64,000 bases of DNA from Actinomycetota bacterium (GCA_014360655.1 JACIXC010000013.1:38462-102461), one strand, 5' to 3'; counted from the first letter of the stretch, positions 7,815-16,938 are shown. Translations and numbers: made by a program. Notes: generated from the letters alone by a model not told the origin.

Positions 7815-10028
7815 TTGCAGGAAAGCATCCGCGTTCTTCACGTGGAGGATAACCCGGATCATGCTCTCCTCATAAGGCGGAGCCTGGAACGCGAGGATCC
7901 AGGCCTGCGCATAGTCACCGCAAGCAGCGCGGAAGAGGCCCTGCGGGTGATCGGGGAGGGAGGCTGTGACGTCATCCTCAGCGATTACCTCCTGGGGCCG
8001 GAGATGAGCGGCCTCGACCTCCTCGAGAGGGTGCGCGCAAGGGAAATCGGGATACCCTTCATCATCCTTACCGGCCAGGGAAACGAGGAGGTGGCCTCGC
8101 AGGCGCTGCGCATGGGGGCGGACGATTACATCATCAAGCGCTCCGGGCTCCTGCAGTTCAAGCGCCTGGCGCTCACCATCCGCAGGCAGTGGGAGGCTTA
8201 CCGGGACCGCCTGGCCAGGGAGGAGACGGAGGCGCGCTACCGCCACCTGGTGGAGAACGTCAACGCCGGCATCGCCCTGCTGCGCGGGGAACGCGCCACC
8301 TACGTCAACCCAAAGCTCTGCGAGATGCTCGGTTACAGCGCTGTGGAGTTCACTTCCCGCCCCTTCATCGAATTCGTCGCACCACGCAGCAGGGAGATGG
8401 TGATGGAAAGGTACCGGCGCCGCCAGGCGGGTGAGGAGCTCGACCCCACCTACGACCTGTGGGCCATCCACCGGGACGGCCAAGAGGTCTGTCTTGAGCT
8501 CACCGCCTCCGCCAGGCAGGACCCCGAGGGTATGTACACCCTGGCGGTGGTGAGGGACGTTACGGAGGAGAGGCGTTCCAAGGCCAGGGCGAGGCAGGCC
8601 GAGGAGAGATGGCGACTCGTGCTTGAGCAAGCGAGCGACGCTGTCTTCCTCCACGACACGGAGGGCAAGATCCTGGACGCCAACCCCGCCGCCTCTCGCC
8701 TGACCGGGTACAGCAGGGAGGAATTGCTCTCCATGCACGTGCAGGACCTGCACATACCGGAAGAGCGCGCCCTCTCCGAAAGCGAGCTCATCAAGACACG
8801 CAAGGGGGAGTTCTTCGGTTTCACCGCCACGGCGCTGAGCAAGGACGGTTCGCAAAAAGGGGTTGCCGTCACCGCTACCTTCCTGGAGGGCGGGGACGAA
8901 AGACTGCTCCTCTCCCTGGTCAAGGAGCTGCCCGGGCTAACCCCGGGGGACTGGGAGGAAAGGGTTTCCCACGAGGCGGAAGCCCGCTTCAAGGCGGCCT
9001 TGGACCAGGCTCCCCTGGTGGCGGTGCAGGGCTATGACCAGGAAGGGCGGGTCACCTACTGGAACCGCGCCTCCGAGGAGCTTTACGGTTTCCGGCAGGA
9101 GGAAGCCCTGGGCAAGACCCTGGACCAGCTCATCCTGGACCATGAAGAGGCGGCGAGCTTCCTGGAGGAGCTGCGCCTGATCGGCGAGACGGGAAGGCCT
9201 TCCGCGCCGCGGGAATGGATCACCCGCGACCGCTGGGGCAACCAGAGATGGGTGTATTCCACCATCTTCCCGGTAATGCGGGCGGGGAGGCCGATCGAGG
9301 TGTTCTGCATGGATATAGACATAACCGCCAGGAAGGAACTGGAAGATGACCTTCGGGAGCGCAACGAGGACCTGGCGGCCTTCGCCCAGATGGTCTCCCA
9401 CGACCTGCGCGCTCCCCTGACCAGCATAGACGGCTTCGCGCGCCTCGCCCGCGACGCGGCGGAGGGGAGGTGCGCGCCCCACGAGATGGAGTACTTCGAT
9501 TACATCCTCAGGGCCTGCCGGGGAATGGAGAGGATCATCGACTCCGTCATGGAGATGGCGCGCTGCGGCCTGGAGCCCTGGAACCGCGTGGAGGTGAACC
9601 TGGCGGACATGGCGCGCGAGATATGGGACGACCTGCGCATGCAGGAACAGGCACCGCAGGCCCGCATGCTCCTCTCCCTCCAGCGGGAGAGCGTCACCGC
9701 CGACCCCGTCCTCCTGCGGCAGGTGCTGGTGAACCTGGTGGAAAACGCGTTGAAGTTCAACCGGGAGACATCCGGTCCCCTGGTCGAGGTGAGCTCCGAC
9801 GCGGGAGACGGGGAGACGGTCATCGCGGTAAGGGACAACGGGCCGGGTATCCCGGAAGAGATGAGAGAATCCCTCTTCGAGCCCTTCCGACAGATGGACG
9901 AAGGCTCGCCGGGTTACGGCATGGGACTCTACGTCGTGCGGCGCATCGTGGCGAGCTGGCGCGGCAGGGTGTGGCTGGATTCCACGCCGGGGGAAGGGGC
10001 TTCCTTTTATTTCACCGTGCCGGACTGA
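7815..10028 (+). CDS. Receiver-PAS histidine kinase
   Basis: A cytoplasmic 737-residue sensor kinase without membrane helices. Order: an N-terminal receiver domain (residues 5-120; VEDNPDHA acid pocket, phospho-acceptor D57 in LSDYLLG, Thr in ILTGQGNEE); three PAS domains (about 145-255, 262-370 and 385-500, each followed by a VVRDVTEE- or DITARKE-type exit); the dimerisation/phosphotransfer helix with H529 in QMVSHDLRAPLTS; and a HATPase domain with NLVENALKFN, DNGPGIP and GMGLYVV. A receiver in front of PAS modules suggests control by another phosphorelay. The TTG start has GAGGAGGGAG upstream. No cognate response regulator is adjacent, so it is an orphan. Confidence 0.9.
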   Translation: MQESIRVLHVEDNPDHALLIRRSLEREDPGLRIVTASSAEEALRVIGEGGCDVILSDYLLGPEMSGLDLLERVRAREIGIPFIILTGQGNEEVASQALRMGADDYIIKRSGLLQFKRLALTIRRQWEAYRDRLAREETEARYRHLVENVNAGIALLRGERATYVNPKLCEMLGYSAVEFTSRPFIEFVAPRSREMVMERYRRRQAGEELDPTYDLWAIHRDGQEVCLELTASARQDPEGMYTLAVVRDVTEERRSKARARQAEERWRLVLEQASDAVFLHDTEGKILDANPAASRLTGYSREELLSMHVQDLHIPEERALSESELIKTRKGEFFGFTATALSKDGSQKGVAVTATFLEGGDERLLLSLVKELPGLTPGDWEERVSHEAEARFKAALDQAPLVAVQGYDQEGRVTYWNRASEELYGFRQEEALGKTLDQLILDHEEAASFLEELRLIGETGRPSAPREWITRDRWGNQRWVYSTIFPVMRAGRPIEVFCMDIDITARKELEDDLRERNEDLAAFAQMVSHDLRAPLTSIDGFARLARDAAEGRCAPHEMEYFDYILRACRGMERIIDSVMEMARCGLEPWNRVEVNLADMAREIWDDLRMQEQAPQARMLLSLQRESVTADPVLLRQVLVNLVENALKFNRETSGPLVEVSSDAGDGETVIAVRDNGPGIPEEMRESLFEPFRQMDEGSPGYGMGLYVVRRIVASWRGRVWLDSTPGEGASFYFTVPD

Positions 10029-10141
10029 CGGAGCCCGCCGTGCGGCGAGGACCCGCCGCGCGGCACCGTTGCTGCGGCAACGGGAAGCATCGCCGTTTCA
10101 ACGGCAAAGGGAAGCATGGTAATATGTTCCCTGGTGAAGTC

Positions 10142-10783
10142 ATGGAGAAGAACGAGAACCGCGTGAAGAAACGGCTCCCCGCGTCGGAGCGGAGAAAGGT
10201 CATCCTCGATGCGGCCCTGGACACCTTCGTGGAGTTCGGGTACCACGGCGCTCTCATGGACACCATCGCCGAGAGGGCGGACGTCACCAAGCCCATCCTC
10301 TACCGCCATTTTTCCAGCAAGCTCGACCTGCTCCTGGCCATCATCAACCGTTCCGGGGAGAACCTCCGCGATTCCCTGCTCCGCCTCGAGGAGAGCGAGG
10401 CGGACTGGCTCACGGCCATCCGCCACTCGGTGCGCTCCTACTTCGACTTCGTGGAGGAATCGGAGGCGGGGTTCCGCCTCATCTACGACACCGACCTCAA
10501 CGTGGACAGCAAGGCCCAGGAACGCGTCACCGAGATAAGGCTGAGCATCATCGACCTGGTCAATGAAAGGGTCCAACGCTACACGGACATGGATGCCGTC
10601 CCGGAGAAACAGGTGTACATCATCGCGGTTATGCTCGTGGGGATGGTGGAGTCCACCGTCATCCACTGGATGAAATACAGCACGGAGCCGCGCGAGGTCT
10701 ACGAGGAGAGCCTGGTGAGCGGGGTGGCGAGCATCCTGGCCAAGCTGCCTCCCAGGAAAAGGCAAGGGGGGGTTACGGGATGA
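10142..10783 (+). CDS. TetR/AcrR family regulator
   Basis: A 213-residue TetR-type repressor. The N-terminal helix-turn-helix reads VILDAALDTFVEFGYHGALM..IAERADVTKPILYRHFSSK, followed by helices forming the ligand/dimer domain. I start at ATG 10142 (MEKNEN); an ATG six codons upstream at 10124 is possible and has a weak AAAGGGA. The stop overlaps the next start by 4 bases (ATGA), so the VOC protein at 10780 is translated with it and may supply or sense the ligand chemistry. TetR members of this type in organisms rich in acyl-CoA enzymes often bind fatty acyl-CoA, but nothing in the sequence shows the ligand. Confidence 0.88.
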   Translation: MEKNENRVKKRLPASERRKVILDAALDTFVEFGYHGALMDTIAERADVTKPILYRHFSSKLDLLLAIINRSGENLRDSLLRLEESEADWLTAIRHSVRSYFDFVEESEAGFRLIYDTDLNVDSKAQERVTEIRLSIIDLVNERVQRYTDMDAVPEKQVYIIAVMLVGMVESTVIHWMKYSTEPREVYEESLVSGVASILAKLPPRKRQGGVTG

Positions 10784-11319
10784 GCTCGGCGAAGCACCTG
10801 CACATGCCCAGGCTGGCCCAGGTCGGCGTGGTGGTCAGGGACATGGACGCCACCATAGAGCGCTTCGAAAAGACCTTCGGGATCGGCCCCTGGCTGGTTC
10901 TGGAGGGGGAGACCGCCTACTGCCTGGACCGGGGCAGGGAGACGACCATCAAGGGGCGCATCGCCATGGGCTACAGCGGCAAGGTCCAGATCGAGCTCAT
11001 CCAGATCCTGGAAGGGGACAGCTTCCACCTCCACACCCTGGGAGACCGCGACGAGGGCCTGCACCACCTGGGCTTCGCCGTGGACGACCTGGAAGAGAGG
11101 CTTGAGGCGGCCCGCGAGGCGGGAATCGGCATCCTGCAGCGGGGCACCCTGAAGCAACTGGGCATGACCATCGATTACGCCTACCTGGACACCATCGCCT
11201 CGACGGGCGTGATACTCGAGTTCATCCAGACCCGCTTCCTGGGCATGAGGGCCCGCCAGTACCCCTGGCTGCTGAAGACGGTGGCACGGGTGCAGAAGCG
11301 TTTCGGCTTCCCCCGTTAG
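10780..11319 (+). CDS. VOC (glyoxalase-fold) family protein
   Basis: A 179-residue vicinal-oxygen-chelate protein. The N-terminal QVGVVVRDMDATIERFEKTFGIGPW is the first beta-alpha-beta module and EGLHHLGFAVDDLEERLEAA the second; His and Glu residues in these strands would be metal ligands (LHHLGF, then VILEFIQ at the end of the module). The layout matches methylmalonyl-CoA epimerase and the longer Glyoxalase_4 proteins. Given MeaB at 56.7 kb, an epimerase role is conceivable, but this protein has a C-terminal extension ending in basic residues and is more divergent than a standard epimerase. It is translationally coupled to the upstream TetR gene. Confidence 0.8.
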   Translation: MSSAKHLHMPRLAQVGVVVRDMDATIERFEKTFGIGPWLVLEGETAYCLDRGRETTIKGRIAMGYSGKVQIELIQILEGDSFHLHTLGDRDEGLHHLGFAVDDLEERLEAAREAGIGILQRGTLKQLGMTIDYAYLDTIASTGVILEFIQTRFLGMRARQYPWLLKTVARVQKRFGFPR

Positions 11320-11554
11320 GGGACGGGGCCGAAAGCGCACGGCACGGGGCACCAAGCGCGTCCGCGGCGAACAACCCGCCTCCGCCGCGGCAGGCTCCCT
11401 TCTCCGGCCTCGCTCCCGGGCGCTTTTTCCCAACGTATCCGTCTCCCGGAGAACCTTTTACTTTTCTCGTTCTTTCCTTTTATCAAGTCCGCTTGCCTTG
11501 CCGCCGAATAGCTATGTGACGGAGACATGTTTCCAGCGATCCGCGGTGGGGCCC

Positions 11555-11740
11555 ATGGAAGGAAAACGCGTCGAGATCGACGGTATCGTTTACAACCTGG
11601 AGGATCCCGAACAGAGGAAGGCAGCCATAAGGGCGTGGCTTGTGGAGAAGGCCCGCGACAGGAGCGGGGATAAGGAGCAAGCCGAGGAGCAGGCCGGCGG
11701 GGAGGACGAACCCACGCGCGAAAAAGAGGGACTCCCTTGA
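11555..11740 (+). CDS. Small conserved-looking hypothetical protein
   Basis: A candidate 61-residue protein beginning MEGKRVEIDGIVYNLED, followed by a charged helix (ERKAAIRAWL-type) and an acidic, Glu/Gln-rich tail. A beta hairpin then helix start of this kind is seen in small regulatory or toxin-antitoxin proteins. The upstream context is GGTGGGGCCC, a weak ribosome site. Codon use resembles its neighbours. It lies alone between the VOC gene and the next TetR gene. No function can be named, and it may not be expressed. Confidence 0.4.
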   Translation: MEGKRVEIDGIVYNLEDPEQRKAAIRAWLVEKARDRSGDKEQAEEQAGGEDEPTREKEGLP

Positions 11741-11831
11741 TGACCTCTTTCTGTCTGCTGCTGAAAGGCGGCCTCGACGGCGTGCCGACGGCCTGGCGGC
11801 GTGCTATTATTAGCACGGAACGTTTTATATC

Positions 11832-11845
11832 GTTAGTAACTGGTT
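11832..11845. promoter_or_regulatory. AT-rich promoter region with overlapping small palindromes
   Basis: In the 182-base gap before the TetR gene at 11923, an AT-rich stretch (11811-11855) carries two perfect short palindromes: GTTAGTAAC at 11832-11840 and AACTGGTT at 11838-11845, the latter of the AAC-NN-GTT type bound by some TetR repressors of lipid catabolism. A TAAAAT hexamer follows at about 11849. An autoregulatory operator for the downstream TetR pair is plausible, from base pattern only. Confidence 0.35.
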
Positions 11846-11922
11846 CTTTTAAAATGGGGGCGGGTTATTTTAACGCCCGTGAACGCTTGCCGTAGCGGCG
11901 CTTGCGGGAAGGGACGAGGCAC

Positions 11923-12540
11923 ATGGCCAAAAAGCGGTTGCCGGCGGAGAAGCGCAGGGAGAGCATCCTGAAGGCGGCTGAGCGCTGCCTGGCGCGCCGC
12001 GGGTACTATTCATGCACCACGGCGGACATCGCCGCCGAGGCGGGCATCACCGAGCCCATCCTCTACCAGCACTTCGAGGACAAGCGGGACCTGGTGGAGT
12101 GCATGCGGGACCGCACCATCAAGGACCTCTCCCACTACGTGGTCATGCGCGTCCTCAAGCGCGGCAACCCGCTGGCCGGCCTGCGCGAGGCGGCGGAGGC
12201 CGCCTTCGATTACACGAGACGCCACCGCAGCAAGATGAGGGCCTACTACTACTCCATCCCAGAACTCGGGCGCGGGGGCTTCCACCGTACCCCCGTGGAC
12301 CGCTTGCACCACCTCTACGCGGCGGTCTCCTACATGATCGAGGAGGCACAGCGACGGGGCGAGGCGAAAAGCGAGGTGAACGCCGCGGAGTTCGCTTGGA
12401 GTTTCATCGCCCTCATGGAGATCGTCTACATCGCCAACGCGCTGGGCCTGGAGGTCCCCTTCAGCGACAAGCACATGTACTTGGAAATGGTGGACAGGTT
12501 GCTCTTGAGCATTTCCACCTCCGATCACATCGAGGACTGA
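11923..12540 (+). CDS. TetR/AcrR family regulator
   Basis: A 205-residue TetR repressor. The helix-turn-helix is CLARRGYYSCTTADIAAEAG then ITEPILYQHFEDKRDL; the ligand domain contains FDYTRRHRSKMRAYYY and VNAAEFAWSFIALMEIVYIANALG. I start at ATG 11923 (MAKKRLPAEKRRE) with GACGAGGC upstream; a GTG seven codons earlier is possible. The next TetR gene begins 4 bases after its stop, so the two are one transcription unit. Two adjacent repressors with different recognition helices suggest two ligands or a heterodimer. Confidence 0.88.
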   Translation: MAKKRLPAEKRRESILKAAERCLARRGYYSCTTADIAAEAGITEPILYQHFEDKRDLVECMRDRTIKDLSHYVVMRVLKRGNPLAGLREAAEAAFDYTRRHRSKMRAYYYSIPELGRGGFHRTPVDRLHHLYAAVSYMIEEAQRRGEAKSEVNAAEFAWSFIALMEIVYIANALGLEVPFSDKHMYLEMVDRLLLSISTSDHIED

Positions 12541-12544
12541 CGCC

Positions 12545-13156
12545 ATGCCCGGGACGAGACCTTCCAGGAGAAACAGCCGCCCGCTCATCGTCGCCGCGGC
12601 CCTCAAGGCCTTCGCGGCCAAGAACTACGACGGCGCGTCCATGGCGGACATCGCGCGGGCCGCCGGCATCACCAAGCGCGCCATCTACCGCCACTTCCCC
12701 TCCAAGCGCGAGCTCTTCTACGCCGTGCGCAACGAGGTTTACGACGCCATCGTGGAGAACCTCTGGCGCGAGCTCCCCCCCGCCCGGGACTTCACGGAAC
12801 TGGCGGACGCCATCATGCGGGCGCACCTGCGCTTCTGCAAGGAGAACCCCGACATGCTGCGCATCGTGGTGAACACCGTTTCCGAGGCGGCGACGAGGGA
12901 GTTCCAGCAGAATATCGAGGGCCTGCTCGCGGACAGGGCGGGCGACATCAATGCCCTGGTACGGGCCGGGATCGAGGAGGGGACCCTCGACCCCTCCCTC
13001 GATCCCGACTACCTGGCCTGGGTCCTCGTGCTCATCTTCTTCTTTCTCACCTACATGATGGCCTTCGAGGAGGACTGGCTGCTGCCGCGTGGTGAGGAGG
13101 CCGCGTCGGTGATCATGCGCCCTATCCTGTCCTCCTGGGCCCCGAAGGAGGGTTGA
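12545..13156 (+). CDS. TetR/AcrR family regulator
   Basis: A 203-residue TetR protein. The DNA-binding part is ALKAFAAKNYDGASMADIAR then AAGITKRAIYRHFPSKRELF; the C-terminal part is helical and ends in a strongly hydrophobic helix (YLAWVLVLIFFFLTYMMAF) that probably lines a lipophilic ligand pocket or a dimer face. It follows the previous TetR gene by 4 bases. The downstream acyl-CoA dehydrogenase is convergent, so its targets are not obvious from position; the acyl-CoA operon at 13-17 kb is the closest candidate. Confidence 0.88.
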   Translation: MPGTRPSRRNSRPLIVAAALKAFAAKNYDGASMADIARAAGITKRAIYRHFPSKRELFYAVRNEVYDAIVENLWRELPPARDFTELADAIMRAHLRFCKENPDMLRIVVNTVSEAATREFQQNIEGLLADRAGDINALVRAGIEEGTLDPSLDPDYLAWVLVLIFFFLTYMMAFEEDWLLPRGEEAASVIMRPILSSWAPKEG

Positions 13157-13273
13157 GGCGGCGCGGCATCCCCTTTCGCGCCCCGGCGCCCGTGCCGGAC
13201 CCGGTTACCAGCCGGCCGGGCGGACCCCTGAAGCGAAGGCTGGGCCGCAGGCCTTCCCGCCCGTCAGAGTTCT

Positions 13274-14509
13274 CTACTCGTAGATCTTCTCGTCTTCGTT
13301 GAAGGCCTCCGGGGCGTCCAGCTCCACGTCCCTCCTCCCCTTCACCTGCTGCTCAAGCTCCTTGTAGAACTCGTGCTGGATGATGAGGTTCATGACCTGG
13401 TTGGTGCCCGTCCATATGGAGAGGAGGCGGGAGTCGCGCAGCATCCTCTCGATAGGATAGACGTTGGTGTAGGCGATACCCCCCATGGCCTGCATGGCGT
13501 TGTAGCAAATCTCCCACACGGCCTCCGTGGCGAACTTCTTCGCCTCCGAAACCATGCGCCGCATCCTTCCGTGGGGGACGCCGGAATCGATGGCCCGCGC
13601 CGTCATCCAGATGAGGCTGGCCATGGCGTCCAGCTTCACCAGGCTCTCGGCGATCATGAAGCTCACCGCCTGGAAGTTCTTGATGGCCGTTCCGAAGGCC
13701 TTGCGCCGCGTGGTGTAGCGTGCCGCGAGCTCTATGGCCTCCCGCGCCGCCCCCACGCATCCGGCCGCCGAGGTCATGCGCTCGGGAACCATCATGCGGT
13801 AGAAGATGTGCGAGGCGCCGTTCTCCTCCCCCACCAGGTTCTCCGCCGGTACCCTGGTGTCGCGGAAGAGAACCCTGCCGGTGCCGCTGCCCCGCGCCCC
13901 CATGAGCCCGTAGACCGTCTTCACCTCCACGCTCTCGTCCCGTTCGACCAGGAAGCAGCTCAGGCCGTCGCGGGGAGGGGCGTCCGGGTCTGTGCGCGCG
14001 TAGACCATGAAGTAATCGGCTCCCTCCGCGCCCACGATGAAGCGCTTCTGGCCGTGCAGGACGTAGTGGTCGCCCTCGCGGCGCGCCGTGCACGTGGCGC
14101 CGAAGAAGTCGGAGCCGCCGCGCGGCTCGGTAAGCGCCTCCGCGCACACCTTCTCCCCCTTGATGGTGGGCACCAGGAAGCGCCGCTTCTGGTCCTCGCT
14201 CCCGAACTGGACGATGCACTCCCCCACGATGCTCACCAGGGAGTAGAGGCAGGTCAGTGGCACTCCCACCAGGGACATCTCGGAGATGGCTATGATCTCG
14301 TCTTCCCACTTCAGGCCCCGCCCCCCGTATTCCTCGGGGAAACGCAGGCCGAGGAGGTTCCTCCTTCCGGCCTCCTCCAGGAAAAACCTGGGAAAGGGCG
14401 CGATCATGGCATCCATGTCCAGGATGAGCTGGCGGGGGACCCAGCTCACCAGGTCACGCACCTCCTCCTGCAGCCTCCTCTGCCCCTCGCTCATGACGAA
14501 GTCGAACAT
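13274..14509 (-). CDS. Acyl-CoA dehydrogenase
   Basis: FAD-dependent dehydrogenase that introduces the 2,3 double bond into an acyl-CoA (411 residues, family about 380-410). Motifs: EALTEPRGGSDF and CTARREGDHYVLHGQKRFIVGA of the FAD/substrate middle domain, RKAFGTAIKNFQAVSFMIAE in the C-terminal helical domain, and AMQAMGGIAYTNVYPIERMLRDSRLLSIWTGTNQV at the end. In the last segment the usual catalytic-Glu region (I-E-GT-x-E/Q) reads SIWTGTNQV, i.e. the Glu is absent in that position, so the base may lie elsewhere. The second ATG is taken as start (GGGAGGG, spacing 6). It is third in an operon with the AidB-like dehydrogenase and MerR gene; the gap to MerR is 2 bases. Confidence 0.9.
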   Translation of the reverse strand: MFDFVMSEGQRRLQEEVRDLVSWVPRQLILDMDAMIAPFPRFFLEEAGRRNLLGLRFPEEYGGRGLKWEDEIIAISEMSLVGVPLTCLYSLVSIVGECIVQFGSEDQKRRFLVPTIKGEKVCAEALTEPRGGSDFFGATCTARREGDHYVLHGQKRFIVGAEGADYFMVYARTDPDAPPRDGLSCFLVERDESVEVKTVYGLMGARGSGTGRVLFRDTRVPAENLVGEENGASHIFYRMMVPERMTSAAGCVGAAREAIELAARYTTRRKAFGTAIKNFQAVSFMIAESLVKLDAMASLIWMTARAIDSGVPHGRMRRMVSEAKKFATEAVWEICYNAMQAMGGIAYTNVYPIERMLRDSRLLSIWTGTNQVMNLIIQHEFYKELEQQVKGRRDVELDAPEAFNEDEKIYE

Positions 14510-14511
14510 CC

Positions 14512-15126
14512 TCATCCCTCCCGTGACGGTCTCCCTGCGGACCCGCGGTCCCGAACCTTCGCGCCCCGTGCAGCGCCCTTCTCACCCGCCTTCTTCCCCG
14601 CCTTCTTCACTGGTCTCCTTCCCGGCCCCTTTCCCGGCCCCTCACGCTTCCCGGCGACGGGACCGAATTCCCTTTCCTCCAGCTCGGCGATGACCTTCCC
14701 CGCCGCTTCCAGGAAAGCTTCCCTCCCGCCGTCTCCCCCTCCCTTCCGTTGCAGGATAGCGAGGAAGTCCCGGGCGAATTCCAGCATCTCGCCGCGTATC
14801 TCCAGGAGCTCCTCTATCCTCTCGTCTATCTCGCGGATATGCCGGAACCCGTATTCCAGGGTGCGCACGATCTGCTTCTCCTGGGTGGGGTCGGCGTCGT
14901 AGAGCGCGAGGATGTCGGCGAGCTCGGAAAGGGAATAGCCGAAGCGCCTGCCGCGCAGGATGAGCTTGAGGCGCGCCCGGTCCCGCTCGTCGTAGAGCCT
15001 CTGGCTCCTGGGGGAGTCGCGGTGGGGAGAGAGCAGCCCCACCTCCTCGTAATACCTGATGGCGCTGGGCGCGATGCCGAATTCTCCCGCCAGCTCCGAG
15101 ATGGTCATCTTCCTGTCGCGTCCCAT
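14512..15126 (-). CDS. MerR family regulator with basic Pro/Lys tail
   Basis: A 204-residue MerR-type activator. The N-terminal winged helix reads MTISELAGEFGIAPSAIRYYEEVGLL and the coiled coil follows (ELLEIRGEMLEFARDFLAIL). There is no clear Cys metal site, so an organic ligand is likelier than a metal. The last 60 residues are an unusual Lys/Arg/Gly/Pro-rich tail (GPGKGPGRRPVKKAGKKAGE) that could contact DNA non-specifically. A GTG at 15186 overlaps the stop of the previous gene (GTGA) and could start a 20-residue longer form by coupling; ATG 15126 is my choice because the family begins there. It lies between two acyl-CoA dehydrogenase genes and probably controls them. Confidence 0.85.
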   Translation of the reverse strand: MGRDRKMTISELAGEFGIAPSAIRYYEEVGLLSPHRDSPRSQRLYDERDRARLKLILRGRRFGYSLSELADILALYDADPTQEKQIVRTLEYGFRHIREIDERIEELLEIRGEMLEFARDFLAILQRKGGGDGGREAFLEAAGKVIAELEEREFGPVAGKREGPGKGPGRRPVKKAGKKAGEKGAARGAKVRDRGSAGRPSREG

Positions 15127-15182
15127 GGCCGTCCCGTCATGCCGCCCCGCATACTCCCCCACGGGCTCCCTCGCCTCGTGAG

Positions 15183-16814
15183 TCACCTACCCGCCGCCGT
15201 TTTCGCCGCGTATTCTCCCGCTTCCGCCGCGGCCTCTGCATCGGCGAGGGCCAGGTCCTGGTAGGCGTGGAAGAGGCGGCCGCAGAAATCGTCCCAGCGC
15301 GTGCAGACCTCCAGCGTCCTCTCGTTCATCTCGAAGAGGTGCGGTATGGAGAGGAGCTCCCTTATCTCCCGCGAGAACTCCCCCACCAGGGAGGGGTCAG
15401 CCCCCCGCAGCACGGAGGCCACGAACTCGTCCGCCGGGTACCATTCCGCCACCCGCTGGAAGTCCCGGTGCATCTGCGTGAGCAGCACGTTGCGGGGCCC
15501 CTCCCAGAGCTCGTTCACCAGCCCATCGCGCAGCATGCGGGGGAAAATGGAAAAGTCTTCCATGACGCCGTGGCCCCCGAAGAGGCTGATGCCCCTGCGG
15601 GCGAAGTCGTTGGTGTCCGCGGCAACGGTGATCTTCTGCAACATGACCAGCTGGCGCACCTCGAAGCGTCTCCTCTTCAGGTCCAGGGGTTCCCGGGTGG
15701 TGAGGCCGGGCGCGAGCCCGCCGGGTAGGGCGATGAAATCGCGGTACAGCCTGAAGCTGCCGGCGATGGTGCGCCGGGTGCACCTCTCGTACTCGGCGAT
15801 CTGCGCGGCCACCATGGGGAAAAGGTGCAGGGGGAGTCCGAAAGCGGTGCGGAACTCGGCGTACTTCCTGCCCTCGCGCAGCCCCCGCGCCATGCCCGCC
15901 CCTCCCCCTATGCCCACCACCAGGCGGGAGATGGTGAGCACGATCCCCACCACGATGGCCACTCCCCTGTCCAGGGGCCCCACCGGGTAGGCGAGCGCCC
16001 CGTCGAAGGTGATCTCGGCGGTGGGCAGCTCCACCGTTCCCATCTTCCACTTCAGGCGGTCTATTGTGTACCCGTTGCGTATCTCCCTCTCCTTGTCCCG
16101 CCACATGGGGACGACGAAACAGCCCACGCGCTCCGAGCCGCTGGGCTTAGCCGTGACCACGGCGTAGTCGGCCTGGGCAGCCGAGCAGAAGAACTTCCTC
16201 CCGTAGATGCGCCATTCCCCGCCCTCCTGCACGGCCTCCACGAGGTTGGCGGGGACGTCGGAGCCGCCCTGGATCTCGGTGACGAACTGGGCGCCTACGG
16301 CGTACTCGCCGTCGCGGCCATCCTTCACGTGTGCGAGGATGCGCTGCGTCTCTGGTCTGTCGGCATATTTTTCCAGAAGTGCCGCCAAGCCCCACGTGCA
16401 GGCCAGCGGGCATACTATCCCCGCCTCGGAGTTCTCGCTCAAGAGAAAGATCTTCATGAAGCGGGCCCAGGGCGAGACGGCGTCCGAGAACATGCCCTCC
16501 GAGAAGACCTCCCTCTCCATGACCTCCGTCTCGTAAGGCCGCACTATGCGGTCGATGCGGTTCCCGTGTCCGTCGAAATGCTTCATGTAGGGCCGGTTCT
16601 CGGGCGTGGCCGCCCTCTCTGCGAGATCGCGCCAGCGGAAGGAGGCCTTGCGCGAGAACTCCCTGGCCTCGCGGTCCACCGCTTCTGCCTCGGGGCCCGC
16701 GAACGCGCGCAGCATCCTCTGCAGGAAAGGATCGTCCGCGTAGTAATCGACGTTCCTGCGCCACTCGAGGTAAGGGTTGAAGCTGTAGGGGTTGTTCCTG
16801 TCCGGTAGAGACAT
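15183..16814 (-). CDS. AidB-like acyl-CoA dehydrogenase family protein
   Basis: A 543-residue flavoprotein of the long AidB type. It has an N-terminal extension (NPYSFNPYLEWRRNVDYYADD) absent from short-chain dehydrogenases, the middle-domain motif FVTEIQGGSDVPANLVEA, and the C-terminal LFGGHGVMEDFSIFPRMLRD with WEGPRNVLLTQMHRD. In E. coli, AidB binds DNA and FAD and protects from alkylation; other relatives dehydrogenate unusual acyl-CoAs. The operon partners (MerR regulator, second acyl-CoA dehydrogenase) favour catabolism of an unusual acyl group. The ATG at 16814 has GGAGGTGCCACC upstream. It is the first gene of this minus-strand operon. Confidence 0.85.
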   Translation of the reverse strand: MSLPDRNNPYSFNPYLEWRRNVDYYADDPFLQRMLRAFAGPEAEAVDREAREFSRKASFRWRDLAERAATPENRPYMKHFDGHGNRIDRIVRPYETEVMEREVFSEGMFSDAVSPWARFMKIFLLSENSEAGIVCPLACTWGLAALLEKYADRPETQRILAHVKDGRDGEYAVGAQFVTEIQGGSDVPANLVEAVQEGGEWRIYGRKFFCSAAQADYAVVTAKPSGSERVGCFVVPMWRDKEREIRNGYTIDRLKWKMGTVELPTAEITFDGALAYPVGPLDRGVAIVVGIVLTISRLVVGIGGGAGMARGLREGRKYAEFRTAFGLPLHLFPMVAAQIAEYERCTRRTIAGSFRLYRDFIALPGGLAPGLTTREPLDLKRRRFEVRQLVMLQKITVAADTNDFARRGISLFGGHGVMEDFSIFPRMLRDGLVNELWEGPRNVLLTQMHRDFQRVAEWYPADEFVASVLRGADPSLVGEFSREIRELLSIPHLFEMNERTLEVCTRWDDFCGRLFHAYQDLALADAEAAAEAGEYAAKTAAGR

Positions 16815-16922
16815 GGTGGCACCTCCTCCGCCTCGCTCCGTCGCCGACGGCTACCCCGCAACCGGGTTCCCGCGCCTCCGCGCCCGCCCGCCAAGGGCGG
16901 CGGGCGCAGGTCAGGATTTTTA

Positions 16923-16938
16923 AAGTTCAATTTAACTT
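16923..16938. promoter_or_regulatory. Inverted repeat upstream of the acyl-CoA dehydrogenase operon
   Basis: AAGTT-CAATTT-AACTT sits in an AT-rich island 109-124 bases upstream of the AidB-like gene start, in otherwise very GC-rich sequence. It is a candidate operator for the MerR protein of the same operon or for one of the nearby TetR proteins. Confidence 0.35.
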
